64,000 nucleotides of DNA from Citrus sinensis (Eukaryota > Streptophyta > Magnoliopsida > Sapindales > Rutaceae), in NCBI RefSeq assembly GCF_022201045.2, contig NC_068562.1, forward strand, positions 9,282,001-9,346,000, read 5' to 3'. A program made the position numbers and the translations under genes. The notes beneath the pieces were generated by a model. The model made no database searches. It saw only the letters and a list, made by a program, of their open reading frames with translations, and was not told where the DNA came from. Of the stretch, positions 10,601 to 34,119 are shown piece by piece; within the stretch, counting starts at the first letter, position 1, and each line of letters begins with the position of its first letter.

Positions 10601-13497
10601 GAGAGGACAAGCTTCTTTTCTGGAGATGGACAGGATATACTTAACTCACAAAAAGGACGGAGAAAAGTTGATGAGTCGAGCGACGAATCTGAGAGTGAAA
10701 TTTTGGGCAGATCTCAAAGTGGAGCAGCTGCTTCTTCTTCTGCATCATTTATTACTCTACCAGAAAATCATAGTTCGACAGTTAATCCTGTGCAAAATTC
10801 ATTGATGGTGGATTCATTTTTTAAGTTGAGATGTGAGGTATTTAACATACGTCTCAGTATCAGCATCATTAATTTGATCCCCTGATATACCAAAATGTAT
10901 TTAGGATGCAACACCATTTGCTACTGCAGGTATTGGGAGCAAATATTGTGAAGAGTGATTCTAGAACATTTGCTGTTTATGCCATAGCCGTGACAGATTC
11001 AAATAACAACAGTTGGTCAATTAAAAGAAGGTGATAAGAACTTTTATTTCAGAATTCTGCATTCTTCACTGTCTGTTATGTTGTTAAAATTTCTAACTTG
11101 TGAACACAAGTTACTTTGCAAGTCTTCTTAAGTTATCTTCTGCTGCTGAGTGTTATTGGTGTATTTAGATTCCGGCATTTTGAGGAGCTACATCGGCGGC
11201 TTAAGTTTTTTCAGGAGTACAATCTCCATTTGCCACCAAAGCATTTCCTGTCAACAGGTTTAGATGTTTCTGTCATTCAAGAACGTTGTAAATTGCTTGA
11301 CCGTTATTTGAAGGTAAAAGATATTCGGTCACTTCCGGTGGCCTGGTTGTACTATTGTTGAACTGCAAAGATTAGGCTTATACTTCTGATATATGTTGTG
11401 GTTAAGATTCTTTATGGCTTGAGGTTTTACGCTGGTGCGTTAATAATTTATGAGATTACAGCTCTTAATACGGACCCAATCTTATACTTTCTTGAAAATT
11501 AGTTATTTTTTGTTCCCTTTTTTGGTATTGTATTTTCTCTTCAATGTACATTCCAGAGTTTTATTTTTCTTTGTTCTGCTTCATATCCTTGTGTTCTTCC
11601 AGTTCTTTACTAAAAGTTGATATGGTTGTGATTCTCAGATGCTGTTGCAACTTCCTACAGTTTCTGGGTCAATTGAAGTTTGGGACTTTCTTAGTGTTGA
11701 TTCCCAGGTTATTATTTTCATCTCACTTTCTTTGATTGTTTATCTTTCTATCATCAACACTAAGAACGTCTTTGATTGTTTATCCATTCTGTCTCTGTCT
11801 TTTTTAAGAACCATCACTTATACCTTGATGCAGACTTATGCATTCTCAAATCCCTTCTCCATTGTCGAAACATTATCAGGTGAACCATTCTCAGTTGTGA
11901 ATGTTGCATTTACCAAATTTCTTACTGTCCTTTTCTGACTATCCCTATCTTTTCATTTTGTTCGGAACTTTCTAGTTGACCTCGAAGATAAACCATCTGA
12001 AAGGAGTACAAAGTTGACTAACTCCATTGGGAATCAAATCAGCTCTTCATCATATAGGAGCGAACATTTGGGCTCTGAGAGCAAGGAATCTGCAGGGCAA
12101 GCAAAGCATAATTTTGTGGCAGAAGGACAAAAGTTTAATGTAAAAGAAATGTCTCGTTCTCCGGTACAAAATACTAGTAAAGAGCATGAGAAGTCATTAG
12201 AGGATTCTCGAAATGGTCTAGACACTAGTGTGCAAAAAAGTTCACCATCTCTCAGAAATTTGGGTAAGCCTATGAAAGGTAGAAAGAGTGATGGTTTAGA
12301 AGAGACATCTGAATCACTTCTTGATGCTTCCACTGATCCAACCCTACCTACTGAGGTAATGATGTGCTTCTTTTAGTTGATGCTATGTGAGATTTAGGAA
12401 TTTTTAGGTTTTTGACACAAATTTTGCTTGCAGTGGGTGCCACCAAACTTAAGTGTCCCTATATTAGATCTGGTAGATGTCATTTTCCAGCTCCAAGATG
12501 GCGGGTGGATAAGGTACACTTATTCAAACATTGGGAGAATCTCAGCCTAATCTAATTATGTGATTTGAAAATCCCACAAGGAATATTCTGCTCAGTATTT
12601 GTCTTATACGTGCCTCACAGGCGGAAAGCTTTCTGGGTGGCTAAACAGGTCCTACAGCTTGGAATGGGTGATGCTTTTGATGATTGGCTAATGGAGAAAA
12701 TTCAGCTTCTGCGTAGGGGATCAGTGGTTGCTTCTGGTATAAAGAGGCTGGAACAGGTAATCATTTTGCTTTTAACAAATTTCATACCTGTTGTTTTATT
12801 GCTGATATAAGCTTTCCATGTTATTCAATTAGATACTTTGGCCTGATGGAATATTCTTAACCAAACGTCCAAAACGACGACAAGTACCACCCAGCAGCTC
12901 ATCCCAGGGGTCTCCTCAAGTTCGCCAACCTGCTGAAATTTCTTCTCCAGGATTGAGTGAAGAGCAAAAGCAGGAAGCAGATCGTCGTGCAAAGTTTGTT
13001 TTTGAGCTAATGATTGGTAATCTTATTTCTCCTATTCCAGTCGGTAAACATACATTTAGTGCTTGTGCCTTATCTATGGAAATGAATTCCAACATTTCAA
13101 TGCAGACAAAGCTCCTGCTCCTGTGGTTGGCCTTGTTGGTCGTAAGGAGTATGAACAATGTGCCAAGGATCTCTACTATTTTATTCAGGTAAGCGCAAGA
13201 TCCTCATCCTATATACGTTATGATGTCAAAGAAGCAACTGATTTTTCTAACATCAGAACCCAGAAGATTGATGCCGTGTCCTCTTGGTGCACCTTACAAT
13301 TGCTCGACTTCTGGTTAGATTAGATAGAAACAGCATTGTAATTAATTTTTTTCTTGTCGCAGTCTTCTGTTTGCTTGAAGCACTTGGCTTTTGACCTTCT
13401 TGAGCTGCTGCTTTTATCCACATTTCCAGAACTGAATTACGCCTTTAAGCAGGTCCACGAAGAAAAGCATAGATTTGGTGAATATAAAGAAGACTAG
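7675..13497 (+). CDS. PXA-PX-Nexin_C sorting nexin family protein
   Basis: Predicted 1121-residue protein from 15 exons: 7675-7786, 8630-9023, 9118-9295, 9425-9564, 9655-10837, 10930-11030, 11169-11313, 11639-11707, 11834-11879, 11976-12355, 12434-12513, 12621-12756, 12833-13016, 13106-13188 and 13363-13497. All introns are GT-AG and the 3366 nt keep frame. Residues about 20-65 form two hydrophobic segments. A PXA domain covers about 105-275, a PX domain about 665-790 (RRFRHFEELHRRL, ending in LLQLPTV), and a sorting-nexin C-terminal domain about 917-1110 (WIRRKAFWVAKQVLQLGMG). The large exon 5 and exon 10 code for Ser-rich, charged, probably disordered linkers. The architecture matches Arabidopsis At2g15900-type proteins. 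PX domains bind phosphoinositides; with the membrane hairpin this suggests a role at endomembranes or ER contacts, which is inferred. No damage was seen. Confidence 0.9.
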
Positions 13498-14293
13498 TGA
13501 ATTTTGCATCTCTAGTTAAATTTCAAGTTGAGACATCTTGGCTTGGCCATTTTTCCTTCCCAGTACATGGTTTTCTAGAAGATCTTAGTCTTCTGCACTC
13601 ATTTTTATCCAAAAGGACTATTGTTGCATTCCTCACCTAGGATGATAGCATTAATATCAATCATTGATTGATACATAGGATCCAAATTTTGTAAATAGTT
13701 CTTCATTTGGCATTTTGAGGAAGTTGTAATTAAAAATTTTGAGATTAGTACACATATATGAAGCAAAGATTACTCAACTGCCTTGTACCACATTGTTTGT
13801 ATAGGCTGTTTTTTGGCCTAGGCAATGGAACTAATCTCATTTGGGTCAGAAACCCATCTGATGAAACATTCAAAAACATTACATTCTGCCGAATTCAAGA
13901 AACAATATATGAAGACAAATGTTGAGAAAGGGGCTGATAATGGTTGAGAAATCAGTACTAATAAACTACGTCCAAGTTCCTCGCATTTGTGATTCAGTTG
14001 ATCATCAGTACTTATAGTTGCCCTATGCTTATGATGAATCACAGAAACCACAAGACTCAAAAAATTATGTCAAAACATGAAGTAATTAAGGGAGGTCAAA
14101 CAACAATAAACTCATTCATCTTGTCCAAAATTGAAAAAGACTACATAGTAATCATAATTGAAAACAACTAAGCACAAAAACAAATAACATCCTTTTTCAA
14201 AATTATGTTCCCATGAATCTTGTCTCCACACATTAAAGAAGACTAAATCTATAATGAGGTGCTGATTCACGCCCAAAATTACCCTTCAACTCC
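13498..14293. other. 3' regions between convergent sorting nexin and eL37 genes
   Basis: The two genes point toward each other, and this AT-rich stretch should hold both 3' UTRs. Short ORFs on both strands have no family resemblance and I regard them as chance. I see no repeat or RNA gene. Confidence 0.5.
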
Positions 14294-15598
<1,305 letters not shown>

Positions 15599-16052
15599 TG
15601 AAGCGTATGCGAAGTAGAGGAAAGCCTTCTGATGAGTGAAGAGCGAGCGGCGGAGACGAGAAGCTTTATATTGTGGCTTTGTTGCGTTAAAAAGGAGGGT
15701 TTTTTCTAGGGTTGGCTGATGAGGGTTGAGTGAGGGAGGCTACGTGTCAAGATCTTGTTGGGTTTGATTATAATGGCTATACTAGTCTGATTGGGTGATT
15801 CATTAACTGGGCCTGGATGGGCTTAATTTTTGCCCAACCATACAAGCCGACCCAGCCCATCTTTTATTAATATTATTAATATTAATTTGTTCAGTGTATT
15901 TTTTTTTTCTTTCGCGGGAAATTAGAAAACATTTATGAAAAAGGGGCGCCAAACAAACACATCGGCAAATAATCAACAAGAACCCTTTTTACTTACAAAA
16001 TCAAGCGCCAAAAAGAAAAGAAAAAAATTGAAGCAAGATCAGAAAGAAGAAG
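15599..16052. promoter_or_regulatory. Divergent promoter region of eL37 and DDX11
   Basis: Only 454 bp separate the two start codons. A telo-box (AACCCTA on the minus strand) lies at 15707-15713. Site II-type TGGGCC/TGGGCT motifs are at 15808-15813 and 15818-15823, with a reverse copy AGCCCA at 15854-15859. In plants the telo-box plus site II pair is characteristic of ribosomal protein and cell-cycle gene promoters, with TCP-family factors binding site II. Whether both genes use the same sites is inference. Confidence 0.65.
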
Positions 16053-19000
16053 ATGATGGAAGAGAAAGAAAGAGAGGCAGAGGCAGAGTTTCCAGCATTC
16101 CCGTATAAGCCATACTCAATCCAGACTGATTTCATGAAAGCCCTTTATTGCTCTCTCGAAAACGGCGGCGTTTCCATGCTTGAAAGCCCCACTGGTATGG
16201 ACTTCTATTCTATCTGAATTCCGATCATCTACTGCAAATGTTTGATGGGCATTCAACGAAACTCCTATTTACATATATCTGTTTTGTATGATGAGGAGGA
16301 ACTTATGAAATTTGACAAATTATGACTTTTTTTTTAATTACTTGATTCCAAAAAATAGACACTCAATTCAACTTATCTCAAACAGTTGAACTTGGCTTAT
16401 TTCAGCTGGATTCTTAAAGTTTTGTATTCTCTGTGCTTCTATTTCATTGGATAGTATGAAGTCCTAGTTCGCGTTTGGTTACTGAGATGATTCATTTCTT
16501 TTTTCTTTATTTTTTTGGTTTTTTTCATTTGTGTTGCTACTAAAATGAGATGTATGCTTGGTAATTGAGTGGAATTTAAATTTTCTATACACTGTTGAAT
16601 GCAAGCATATGTTTTATCTGGCTTCACAAAGAGTTCGAATGGGGCTTCTTCATTTTTATGGCTTAGATTTGTTTTGTTTGAACTGTCAACAGGGACTGGG
16701 AAAACTCTTAGTATCATCTGTAGCGCTTTGCAGTGGGTGGTTGATCAGAAGCAGAAGCAGAAACAGAAATGTGAGACAATGATTAAGTCTGACAACAGTT
16801 TCCCAAATGGTGATTGTAGTTCGAATGATGAACCTGAGTGGATGAGAAACTTTGTTGTAAATAGAGATTTTCAAGCAGAAGATGCTAAGATTAAGAAGAA
16901 AAAAAATGGACGCGGATTAGGAAAAACTGGAGAAAGAAAAAATCGAGAAATTTCTACAGATAGTTTTTCCCATAGCATGGAGAAGGATAAATGTTTCACA
17001 AAGAAAGAGTGTGAGAATTTGCAAAGTATAAATGATCAATCAGAGTTGAGTGACGAGGAATTTTTGTTGGAAGAGTATGAAAGTGAAGAAGAAGGGGCTA
17101 TTGGTGGTGGGAAATCAAAGAGGAAGGCTGGTGTGGGAACTATTAGTTCATCAAGTGATGAGGAGGAAGAAGATGGGTTAGATGAGGAGGGGGAAGAGGT
17201 TCTGAAAGTTTATTTTTGTAGTAGGACACATTCACAACTCTCGCAGTTTATAAAGGAGTTACGAAAAACTGTTTTTGCCAACAAAATCAAGGTTGTGTGC
17301 TTGGGCTCCAGAAAGAATTTCTGTATAAATGAAGGTATGGGTGATTTTATTATTTATGTAATCAATCTACTGTAATATCTGTTTGGCATTTATGTTTTGT
17401 CTATGGTGTTTTCATTTCAGAGGTTCTAAGACTTGGAAACTCTACCCATATCAATGAACGCTGCTTGGAGCTTCAGAACAAGAAGAAAAATGAAATTTGC
17501 AAAATTAAGGTATGAAATATCCTTATTCTAAGCCCATCATTCGAATAACAATATATGCTATCTGGTTCAGCTCATGTCTCTTATACTCTTTTACGGCAAC
17601 CTTACAGCCACAATAGCTTGGGTATGTTTCCCATTATTATCAATTCTTTAAGATGGTTTCGACTTGTTACAGTTCCGGTAGTTACTTCTATTTAAATTTG
17701 TAACTCTGTTTAGACTTTCTATGCTTCCTTATCGCTTGATTCATTTTCAGTAATGCAACATGCATACCGTGTATGATCCTATCACTTTGATACAGTGTTT
17801 GGATGCTGGGTTAAAAAAAAATGTATAGAATAATATATTCTCATGTCTGGTGGATCCGACCTCCACCTATTGTTTTCGCTTTAATTATCCTTTTGCCGGA
17901 TTTTAAGTAGCTGATGTTGAATCATAACCATGGGTTAGTGTAACTACAATTATAGCTTCCATGTAAATAGAGTCTAGTGGTGTGGATCTGGGCACTTTTT
18001 CTTTTTTAACTGATGGAAGTTTTATTTTGCAGAACTTAGGTGCAGAAGGAAAAGTACGTAGAACCAAGGCTTTTTCTGGATGCCCAATGCTAAGAAGTCA
18101 TAAACTACAAAAAGGATTCAGGAATGAGATTTCCCAACAGGGAGCATTAGACATTGAAGATCTTGTTCACCTTGGAAGGCACATGAGAACTTGTCCATAT
18201 TATGGTTCTCGAAGCATGGTCCCTACTGCTGATCTTGTGGTTCTTCCCTATCAGTCTCTTCTATCAAAATCAGCTCGTGAGTCACTTGGTCTCAATCTGA
18301 AGAATAATATTGTTATCATAGATGAGGCTCACAATCTGGCTGACTCCCTCATCAACATGTACAATGCTAAAATTACTCTGTCACAGGTACATGAATTGTC
18401 ATCCCCATTTTTATCTAATTTTTACCATTTCTCCTTGAGAAGTAGTTGATCAGCATGTTATAAATGAAGTGATTTTGAATTGCATCCAAGTAATGGTCAA
18501 CACCCCTTCGTTAGTTAATTGAATGATCCAATTGTAGATTGATGTATCAAATTGTATTTGTTCAGATATACTATAGCTTCACTGCTTCTGTTCCCAAGCA
18601 GTACTTTCATTTCCCTAACAAGCTTAAGCCTTTGACATTGATTGGGTTATTTCAGATAGAATGTAAATAATAAAATCCTTCACAAACATTTGTGATTATT
18701 CCAGTTGGAGAATGTCCATAGCCACTTGGAAAAGTACTTTGGAAGGTTTTGCAGTCTCCTGGGACCTGGAAATCGAAGACACATCCAAACTCTGATGGTC
18801 TTCACTCGAGCTTTCCTACAAGTTCTACTCAAGGAGAAGGATGAGAATGATGTGAGACAAGATTCTGAAAATTCTACTGGAGCTAAAAATGCTTTAGATT
18901 CATCTGTGGCGATAAATGAATTTTTATTCTCTCTTAACATTGACAACATTAATTTGGTCAAGTTGCTGAAGTATATAAAGGAGAGCAATATAATTCACAA

Positions 19001-20956
19001 GGTGAATGTGTTCTCTTAGCATTTAGTTTACTTTGCGACCTCAAGCCATTGAGTTTTTTTTTTCTTCATTTTCTGTCATGTGATTGTTTTTCTAGGTCAG
19101 CAGGTATGGAGATAAAGCTGCTAGCTTGCAGAAAGGTTCAGTTTTGAAGGACGGTGGAGAAAATTATGAGGAAGGGAGCATTCTTTCTGGGTTTCAGTCA
19201 TTGGTAGATTTGTTGATATCGCTGACAAATAATGATGGGGATGGAAGGATAATAATCTCCAAGGCACGACCAATAAGCTCTGGACAACAAGGACAGCAAG
19301 GAGGATTCTTAAAATATGTCATGCTCACAGGGGAAAAGATTTTTTCTGAGGTTTGGCAACTGTTTTTTTTTTGGAGACTGTTAGGTTAGGGTGCTATGAT
19401 GAGTTATTGTTGGTACCTTAGAAAAAATGTAAATTTAAAATTTCCTTTTGCTCCTTGACAACTGGGATTTTAGCCAAGATCATGATCCAGCATGAGTTTT
19501 TATACCCCTCTGATGACTGATAAAATTTTATCAACTTTCTGCAGATTGTGGAACAAGCACATGCTGTTATCCTGGCTGGGGGAACTTTGCAACCCATAGA
19601 AGAAACAAGGGAAAGACTTTTTCCCTGGTTATCTCCAAATAAATTCCATTTCTTTTCATGTAGTCACATAGTCCCTCCTGAGAGCATTTTGCCAGTTGCG
19701 CTTTCCTGTGGGCCAACTGGTAAATCTTTTGATTTTAGCTATGGGTCCAGAAGCTCATCAGCTATGGTGAGTATATTGCAGTGCCCGTCTGTTATTTTAA
19801 CATAATATACTTGAAAGATTTTTGCTATGCTAGTAATTTAAATTGAACTCTTTATTTATCAATCTGCATAAATTTAGTCCACTGTTGCCTGGAATGGACT
19901 ACATACTACAATTTCATTGCAAACAACTTAGTTAACTACAGTTAATTAATAATTTTATTTCCTTCTGAACTTTTTTTTTTCCCTCTTTTTCTTGAATTTG
20001 CAGATAGAGGAACTTGGGCTCTTGCTCTGCAATTTAGTCTCAGTGGTTCCTGAAGGAATCATTGTATTTTTCCCTTCATTTGAGTACGTAGAACGGGTCT
20101 ATGGTGCATGGAAGAGTTCGGGTATACTTGACAGGATTATGAAGAAAAAACATGTCTTCAGAGAGCCTAGAGGAAACACACATGTAGAGTCTGTTCTCAA
20201 GGAATATCAGAAAACAATTGATACCTTGTCGAGCGGGCCAAAAGAAGATTCAACACCTCTCAATGGTGCAATGCTCTTAGCTGTTGTCGGTGGAAAGATA
20301 TCAGAAGGCATCAACTTCAGTGATGGCATGGGTCGATGTATAGTCATGGTAGGACTGCCCTATCCTAGCCCATCTAATATTGAGTTGCTGGAGAGGATAA
20401 AGCATATTGAAGGCCTGGGAGATACAAATTCTAAAACTCTCAATACATCAGCAAGTGATGCATATTGCGATGGAGATGCTCAGGCAGGGTTTGGCATTCT
20501 AAGAAGTTGCAGGGGCAGAGGAAAGGAATACTATGAAAATCTCTGCATGAAAGCTGTAAATCAATCAATTGGTACATGCTCTTAGCTTTATATTAACTAC
20601 TTAAAAACACTGTTAAAGTGGCTTTTTGGATAACACATTGTTTTATGTTTTTATATCATTGCATTTATGATTGTACATCGGTTTAATATAGAAATGCTTT
20701 CAACGTGTTTACTCCCTTTTTTTCTTTTTGGTCTATTTAAGGTAGAGCAATTCGGCACATAAACGACCATGCGGCAATTTTGTTGGTTGACCTACGGTAT
20801 GCATCTGAATCCTCGAAAAGAAGCTGCTCACACCCAGCCAACAAGCTTCCGAGGTGGATTAAAGATCGTCTGGTTTCTTCAACCAATAACTATGGTGAAG
20901 TTCATAGACTGCTGCATCAGTTCTTTAAATTTAACAAGAACAGAGGGTGTCAGTAG
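16053..20956 (+). CDS. DDX11/CHL1-type Fe-S ATP-dependent DNA helicase
   Basis: Predicted 927 residues from nine exons: 16053-16194, 16693-17334, 17421-17509, 18033-18386, 18705-19001, 19096-19350, 19545-19766, 20004-20571 and 20742-20956; 2784 nt in frame. It is a superfamily 2 XPD-like helicase. Motif I ESPTGTGKT is split by intron 1. Motif II is DEAHN in exon 4, and motif VI is QSIGRAIRH at the exon 8/9 junction. Four cysteines (NFCINE, RCLELQ, GCPML, TCPYYGSR) fit the Fe-S cluster. A long charged insert follows motif I, with a Glu/Asp-rich stretch before VYFCSRTHSQL, as in DDX11/CHL1. Relatives unwind 5'-3' DNA and G-quadruplexes and act in sister-chromatid cohesion, so nuclear function is expected. 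The start MMEEKE has a second in-frame ATG immediately after it. Confidence 0.93.
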
Positions 20957-22893
20957 ACAGCTATAAACCATTGCTTTATTGAAGAGAATTTTTTGCCATA
21001 CACACACGTCCAGATAAGCAGACCAAATTCTGTAGATACCATATATACAGATCAGCAAACTTTGTAAATCTTATATAAATATTATTGATGGCCAAGTTAC
21101 CCCATCTGTTTATTTCTGTTTGGTAAGACGAGACAAGGCTTCCGTGTCATGTTTGCATTATGTAAAAGTGAAGTTTTGGAGGATTAACTTAGAACCCAGA
21201 TATTATTATCCCTTGGGTATATTTTAGACAATACTCAAATATTGGGCAAAATTTCTCCTCTTTTTTTTTTTTTTTTTTGTCTTAGCATTTTATTCCGAAG
21301 AAGAAATATCCGACAATATTAAACTTCAAACATTTGAAATGCTAAAATCTATAGAAGCAAGTTATTACATAAAACATATCCCTGAACGAAAGCCCCAATG
21401 GTTGACCTCTCGCCCTAGAAGCCAAGCAAGAAGTCAATGTTTAAACCCAAGTCGATACCTTTAATTTGGAGTGCGGTGCAGGAAACTTGAAAAAAAGTTA
21501 TTTCAAGATCTATTTTATATGTCCATCTAAGTTGTATATTTGATGAATCTCACTTGTAAAACTGAATAATCACTTATCGAATCCTGAATTGGTTTAGTAA
21601 CTTTAGTTTTAGATTTTGTAATTGGGTTAAATTACAAGTAGGCTCACCTTTGTCAGCCAAATTGGACAAATTCATGCTTTGAGAAGTGGCTTTTCAATTT
21701 ACAATTGATGATGGGGAGTAATATCATTCAGCTTCACTTTAGCTGTGATGATGCTTTCACAATTAAGTAAAAGCTAATCAGACAAGGACATTTTCTTTCA
21801 GATTTGGGCTAATGTTGCAGGCCTTCAATGCCCATCATTCAATTTAGTTGGGTGTCTCATTGAATATTTTTTAACCAGCAATATGTTTGATATTACTTTT
21901 TAACTGTAGGCACCATAGCAATGATCAAACTTTCAAGCCATGAATGTGATTCTGTAGGGAGAAAGCGACTACTCCGCACAATAACCAGAGTGCATGCTAT
22001 CCCCCTGTATTATTAGAGGGGCTTCGTGCTTTAGATGTACCAACTTCTTGAACAACTTGGGTCCATCTAGCCCTTTCTTATTGATGGCAATTAAGATATT
22101 TCAGACTTTCACCAACAATCTTGCCTATGGCATGGTTGATAAATCACTAGCACATTCACTAACACAATCAGCTTTTAAGTACTCCAACATGCTCAATGAT
22201 TAATTGCTGGTGATGGGAATTATGCGTCGTGTGTGTATCATAGATTCAAATTCCCCACTGCTGTGTAGGACAGGCTTCCTTAAAGATAAATCAGGACCAC
22301 TCAATTTATTCATGGGTCCCACGATTCATCACATGGCTAAGTCCATCAGCTGAAAATCATGGATTACTTGTGTAAGCTTTCACCAAATAAGCTGGAAATC
22401 ACGGATTACTTTTATAAGCTTTCACCAAACCAGACTTTTATCTTTGCAACTTAATCAATACAGCCTTGCTTTAGATAACAAGAAGTCAAAAATCAAAGCA
22501 TTGATAATCATTTGATTCTAAAGTCCTCACTAAGTACTTATATGAAACAACTTTAGCACTAATATAGTGAGTATGGACATATTTTTTTAACTTAACCAAG
22601 TTCCACTTGGTCAGCCTATTCTCATTTGGCTGTGATTTATAAAATCAAATGCGTAATCAAAATTCAAATCAGGTAAAGAGAGAAAGAGCATACACAATAT
22701 AGACAAAAAGAAAAAGAGAATAAAGCCAAAGCTGAAGAAACTTTCCCCTTTAGATATTATTAGCATTTGTCTAGGTAATCTTGGGAAACTTCAACTGTCT
22801 CATAGGCTAAAAACTTTGATCTTTGTCTGTTCTAACAGATAGAGAAGATACTGAGAAACGCAAACCTTCCTTTACAATTTAGTGGAGGCAAGG
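20957..22893. other. Intergenic between DDX11 and the OVATE-like gene
   Basis: Helicase 3' UTR on the left and the promoter or leader of the OVATE-like gene on the right. A T18 run is at about 21262-21280, followed by non-coding sequence I cannot assign. No convincing ORF, RNA gene or transposon end was found. Confidence 0.45.
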
Positions 22894-23538
22894 ATGCTGA
22901 TAAGTGAATCCATTGAAAAAACCAAAAACTTCTTTCGAAAAAGCCTTGTAAACCTCAAGTCACTCTTGTTTGGAGGGTACAAAAAGCTACCAAAACCTGC
23001 TCTCTTGAATCCCTTTTCTTGTAGTATTGGCATAACAAAAAATCATCACAAAGATCTCTACTACACTGAATTCTGCAATGCATGGGAGTCTGATCTAGAT
23101 GAGGCAAAGAAGAGAAGGAAGAATAAAGTGACAGAATCAAGAACGCCTGTGAATGAAGAAAATGGAAGTAGTGGAAGCTTCATGAAGTTAGCAGATGAGG
23201 GTCCAGTGAAGAACAAACAAGAAGAGAGAAAGAAAGAAGAAAAGAAAATGGTAAGTTTCCGAATGGATAAAAATGTGGATCAGTGTTCTCAAGGCATGAC
23301 TCCAGAGGGTTATGCATTGGCACAAAAGATGAAGCAATTGGATATGATGGATGCTGGTGACATGGAGCATGTATTAGATGTAGAAGAGGCACTTCACTAT
23401 TATTCTCGGCTTAGAAGTCCTGTTTACCTTGACATTGTTGACAAGTTTTTCACGGATATGTACTCAGAACTCAATGTTCCTCAAGCCTCTGCCAGTATCA
23501 ACACTTCAAAAAGGAGACTCGGCTCCATTAGGCTGTAG
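22894..23538 (+). CDS. Small OVATE-like (OFP-related) protein
   Basis: Single-exon ORF of 214 residues. The chosen start is the ATG of MLISESIEKTKNFF; the frame extends four codons upstream only through a GTG. The N-terminus is basic and amphipathic, the middle is very lysine/glutamate-rich and probably coiled or disordered. The last 60 residues (DVEEALHYYSRLRSPVYLDIVDKFFTDMY) follow the pattern of the OVATE domain C-terminal half, LLxxYLxLNSPxxHxxIVxxFxxxW. OFPs are plant transcriptional co-repressors that shape organs and bind TALE homeodomain proteins. The similarity here is partial, so it may be an OFP relative without repressor activity. The gene itself is supported by its intact ORF and biased composition; function is uncertain. 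Confidence 0.7.
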   Translation: MLISESIEKTKNFFRKSLVNLKSLLFGGYKKLPKPALLNPFSCSIGITKNHHKDLYYTEFCNAWESDLDEAKKRRKNKVTESRTPVNEENGSSGSFMKLADEGPVKNKQEERKKEEKKMVSFRMDKNVDQCSQGMTPEGYALAQKMKQLDMMDAGDMEHVLDVEEALHYYSRLRSPVYLDIVDKFFTDMYSELNVPQASASINTSKRRLGSIRL

Positions 23539-24288
23539 ACGTTCATGTCTGTGCGTCCTTCCTTGTGCATAATGATCTGTTGTCCAGTCCTGATTGCTTT
23601 TCTTTATTTTTGTATGCGTGTGACTGTGAGTTATGCTTGTGATTTGGACATTCAGTTCCGTAGATCTTTTTCATTGATTACCATTTGGCTGAGCCTGCTG
23701 TGTTTCAAATAACACATTTGTAAGTTAAAAGCCATTACAAATCCAAAATCATTTCTTTCCCTACCAGGCCTTGTATTTACTCTTGGACCGGTATTGTTTT
23801 CTATCAGTGTGCATTGAGGCTATTGATTGAATCAGAAATTACAAAAAGATAGTTTCAGGAATTATGGGGATTCTGGATATTCTTTTTGCACACACGACAC
23901 ACCTTCAGCTTTAGTCGGCATTATAACCTGTTTATCAATGTAACAAACCACATAACAACAACATATGGACCATAGAGCCCATTGAAGGTAAATTTCATCC
24001 TAACAGACAATGTAAAGGCCAACAATGAAATTCCTGAATTGTACCTCAATTTATCAGAAAAATCACAAACATTTATAGCATTGGAATTAGCCAATGTCAA
24101 TTGCTATTTTCCGGTATGCTAGATGTTAAAACTAGAAATTTACAACAAAAAGATGCATAAGGTTTAAACAAAACGATTTACTCGGCACAGAGTGCAACTG
24201 TAAAGAGGGGAAAAAGCTGTTCATCCAAGCACCAAAAACCTGCATGAGTTTGGCCGAATGACATACATCTTTATTAATCTCTATCCAT
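23539..24288. other. Intergenic, convergent 3' ends
   Basis: 3' UTRs of the OVATE-like gene and the peroxidase gene, which converge. AT-rich sequence with no ORF or repeat I can support. Confidence 0.5.
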
Positions 24289-28042
<3,754 letters not shown>

Positions 28043-29098
28043 GGAGCTCTGGGTGTTGAGTTTCAGAGTCAGTTATTTGTAGGAAGAAGGCTGGACGTAT
28101 GGTGTGGGAAGATCAAATGGCGGGAAAAATGATGTTGTCAATTGACCGAATTGCCCTTCTCAACTGAAAGTTTGTTACGGCTGTTTTGAGAGGGGGGTGT
28201 GTGACGAGTGATTTTACGAAAATGCCCTAGAACATTGGAGTTTGTCATTTCACTACTAGTGCGTCGTTGTTTTTAATCATGATTCACATGAATGATCAAC
28301 GGTAAATATAATCAATAATAACCGTGTGTATTCGACATATCAACGGTCATTATTACGTCATCAGCAAAGACGATCAATAAACGTATTTTAGTATCAGGAT
28401 CCCAAAATTTCCCATTTCGTTACCTTTTTAATTTTTTTATTAGAAAAAAAAATTATATTTTACCAGGATGGTGAATAACAAAAGATGTTTTTGCTTTCAA
28501 CCGTTAAATTATGTCGAATCCAATCATTGAAATCAGCATGTATAAAATTATAATGAAATGACAAGTAACCACATAATACATTAGAGTTTATTAAAACGTC
28601 ACATCATTGACCACATGTGCATGGCGTCATTGCTATTGTTTGATGTTATACAGTGACAAATTAAACACTAATCTCGAAGCCTTAAATTAATAAATAAGGT
28701 CAAACAATAGTATATAAATTTCATACCATCCGGTAAGAACTACTCAAATAATAAATCAAATTACATGCTTAGCTTTACAAAAGCATGCCATATAGCATGG
28801 AAATCCAATGCAAGCTTATGAGTTGAAGAATGAAAAAGGGTATTGTAAAAGAGGGCAGGGCATTATTTCAACAAGGAGATACCCAACAGCTCAAATCTAA
28901 GATCATCACATACAATGACTGGTATATCATCCAGCAAACCGCTGCTTGCGACACCAAACTTGTACCAATGCTTCCATAGAATCATGGAACAAATGATCAG
29001 TCACATGCAATTGGGCAACCATGTATGAAATCGTACTTAAAACGGAGTACGCAACTTGTATTATGGCTTAAATCTTAACCTCCATGTATGATCTGTAT
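28043..29098. other. Intergenic: peroxidase promoter and kinesin 3' region
   Basis: The right-hand peroxidase promoter and the kinesin 3' UTR share about 1 kb. AT-rich, with no supported ORF. I found no clear transposon ends. Confidence 0.45.
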
Positions 29099-34119
<5,021 letters not shown>

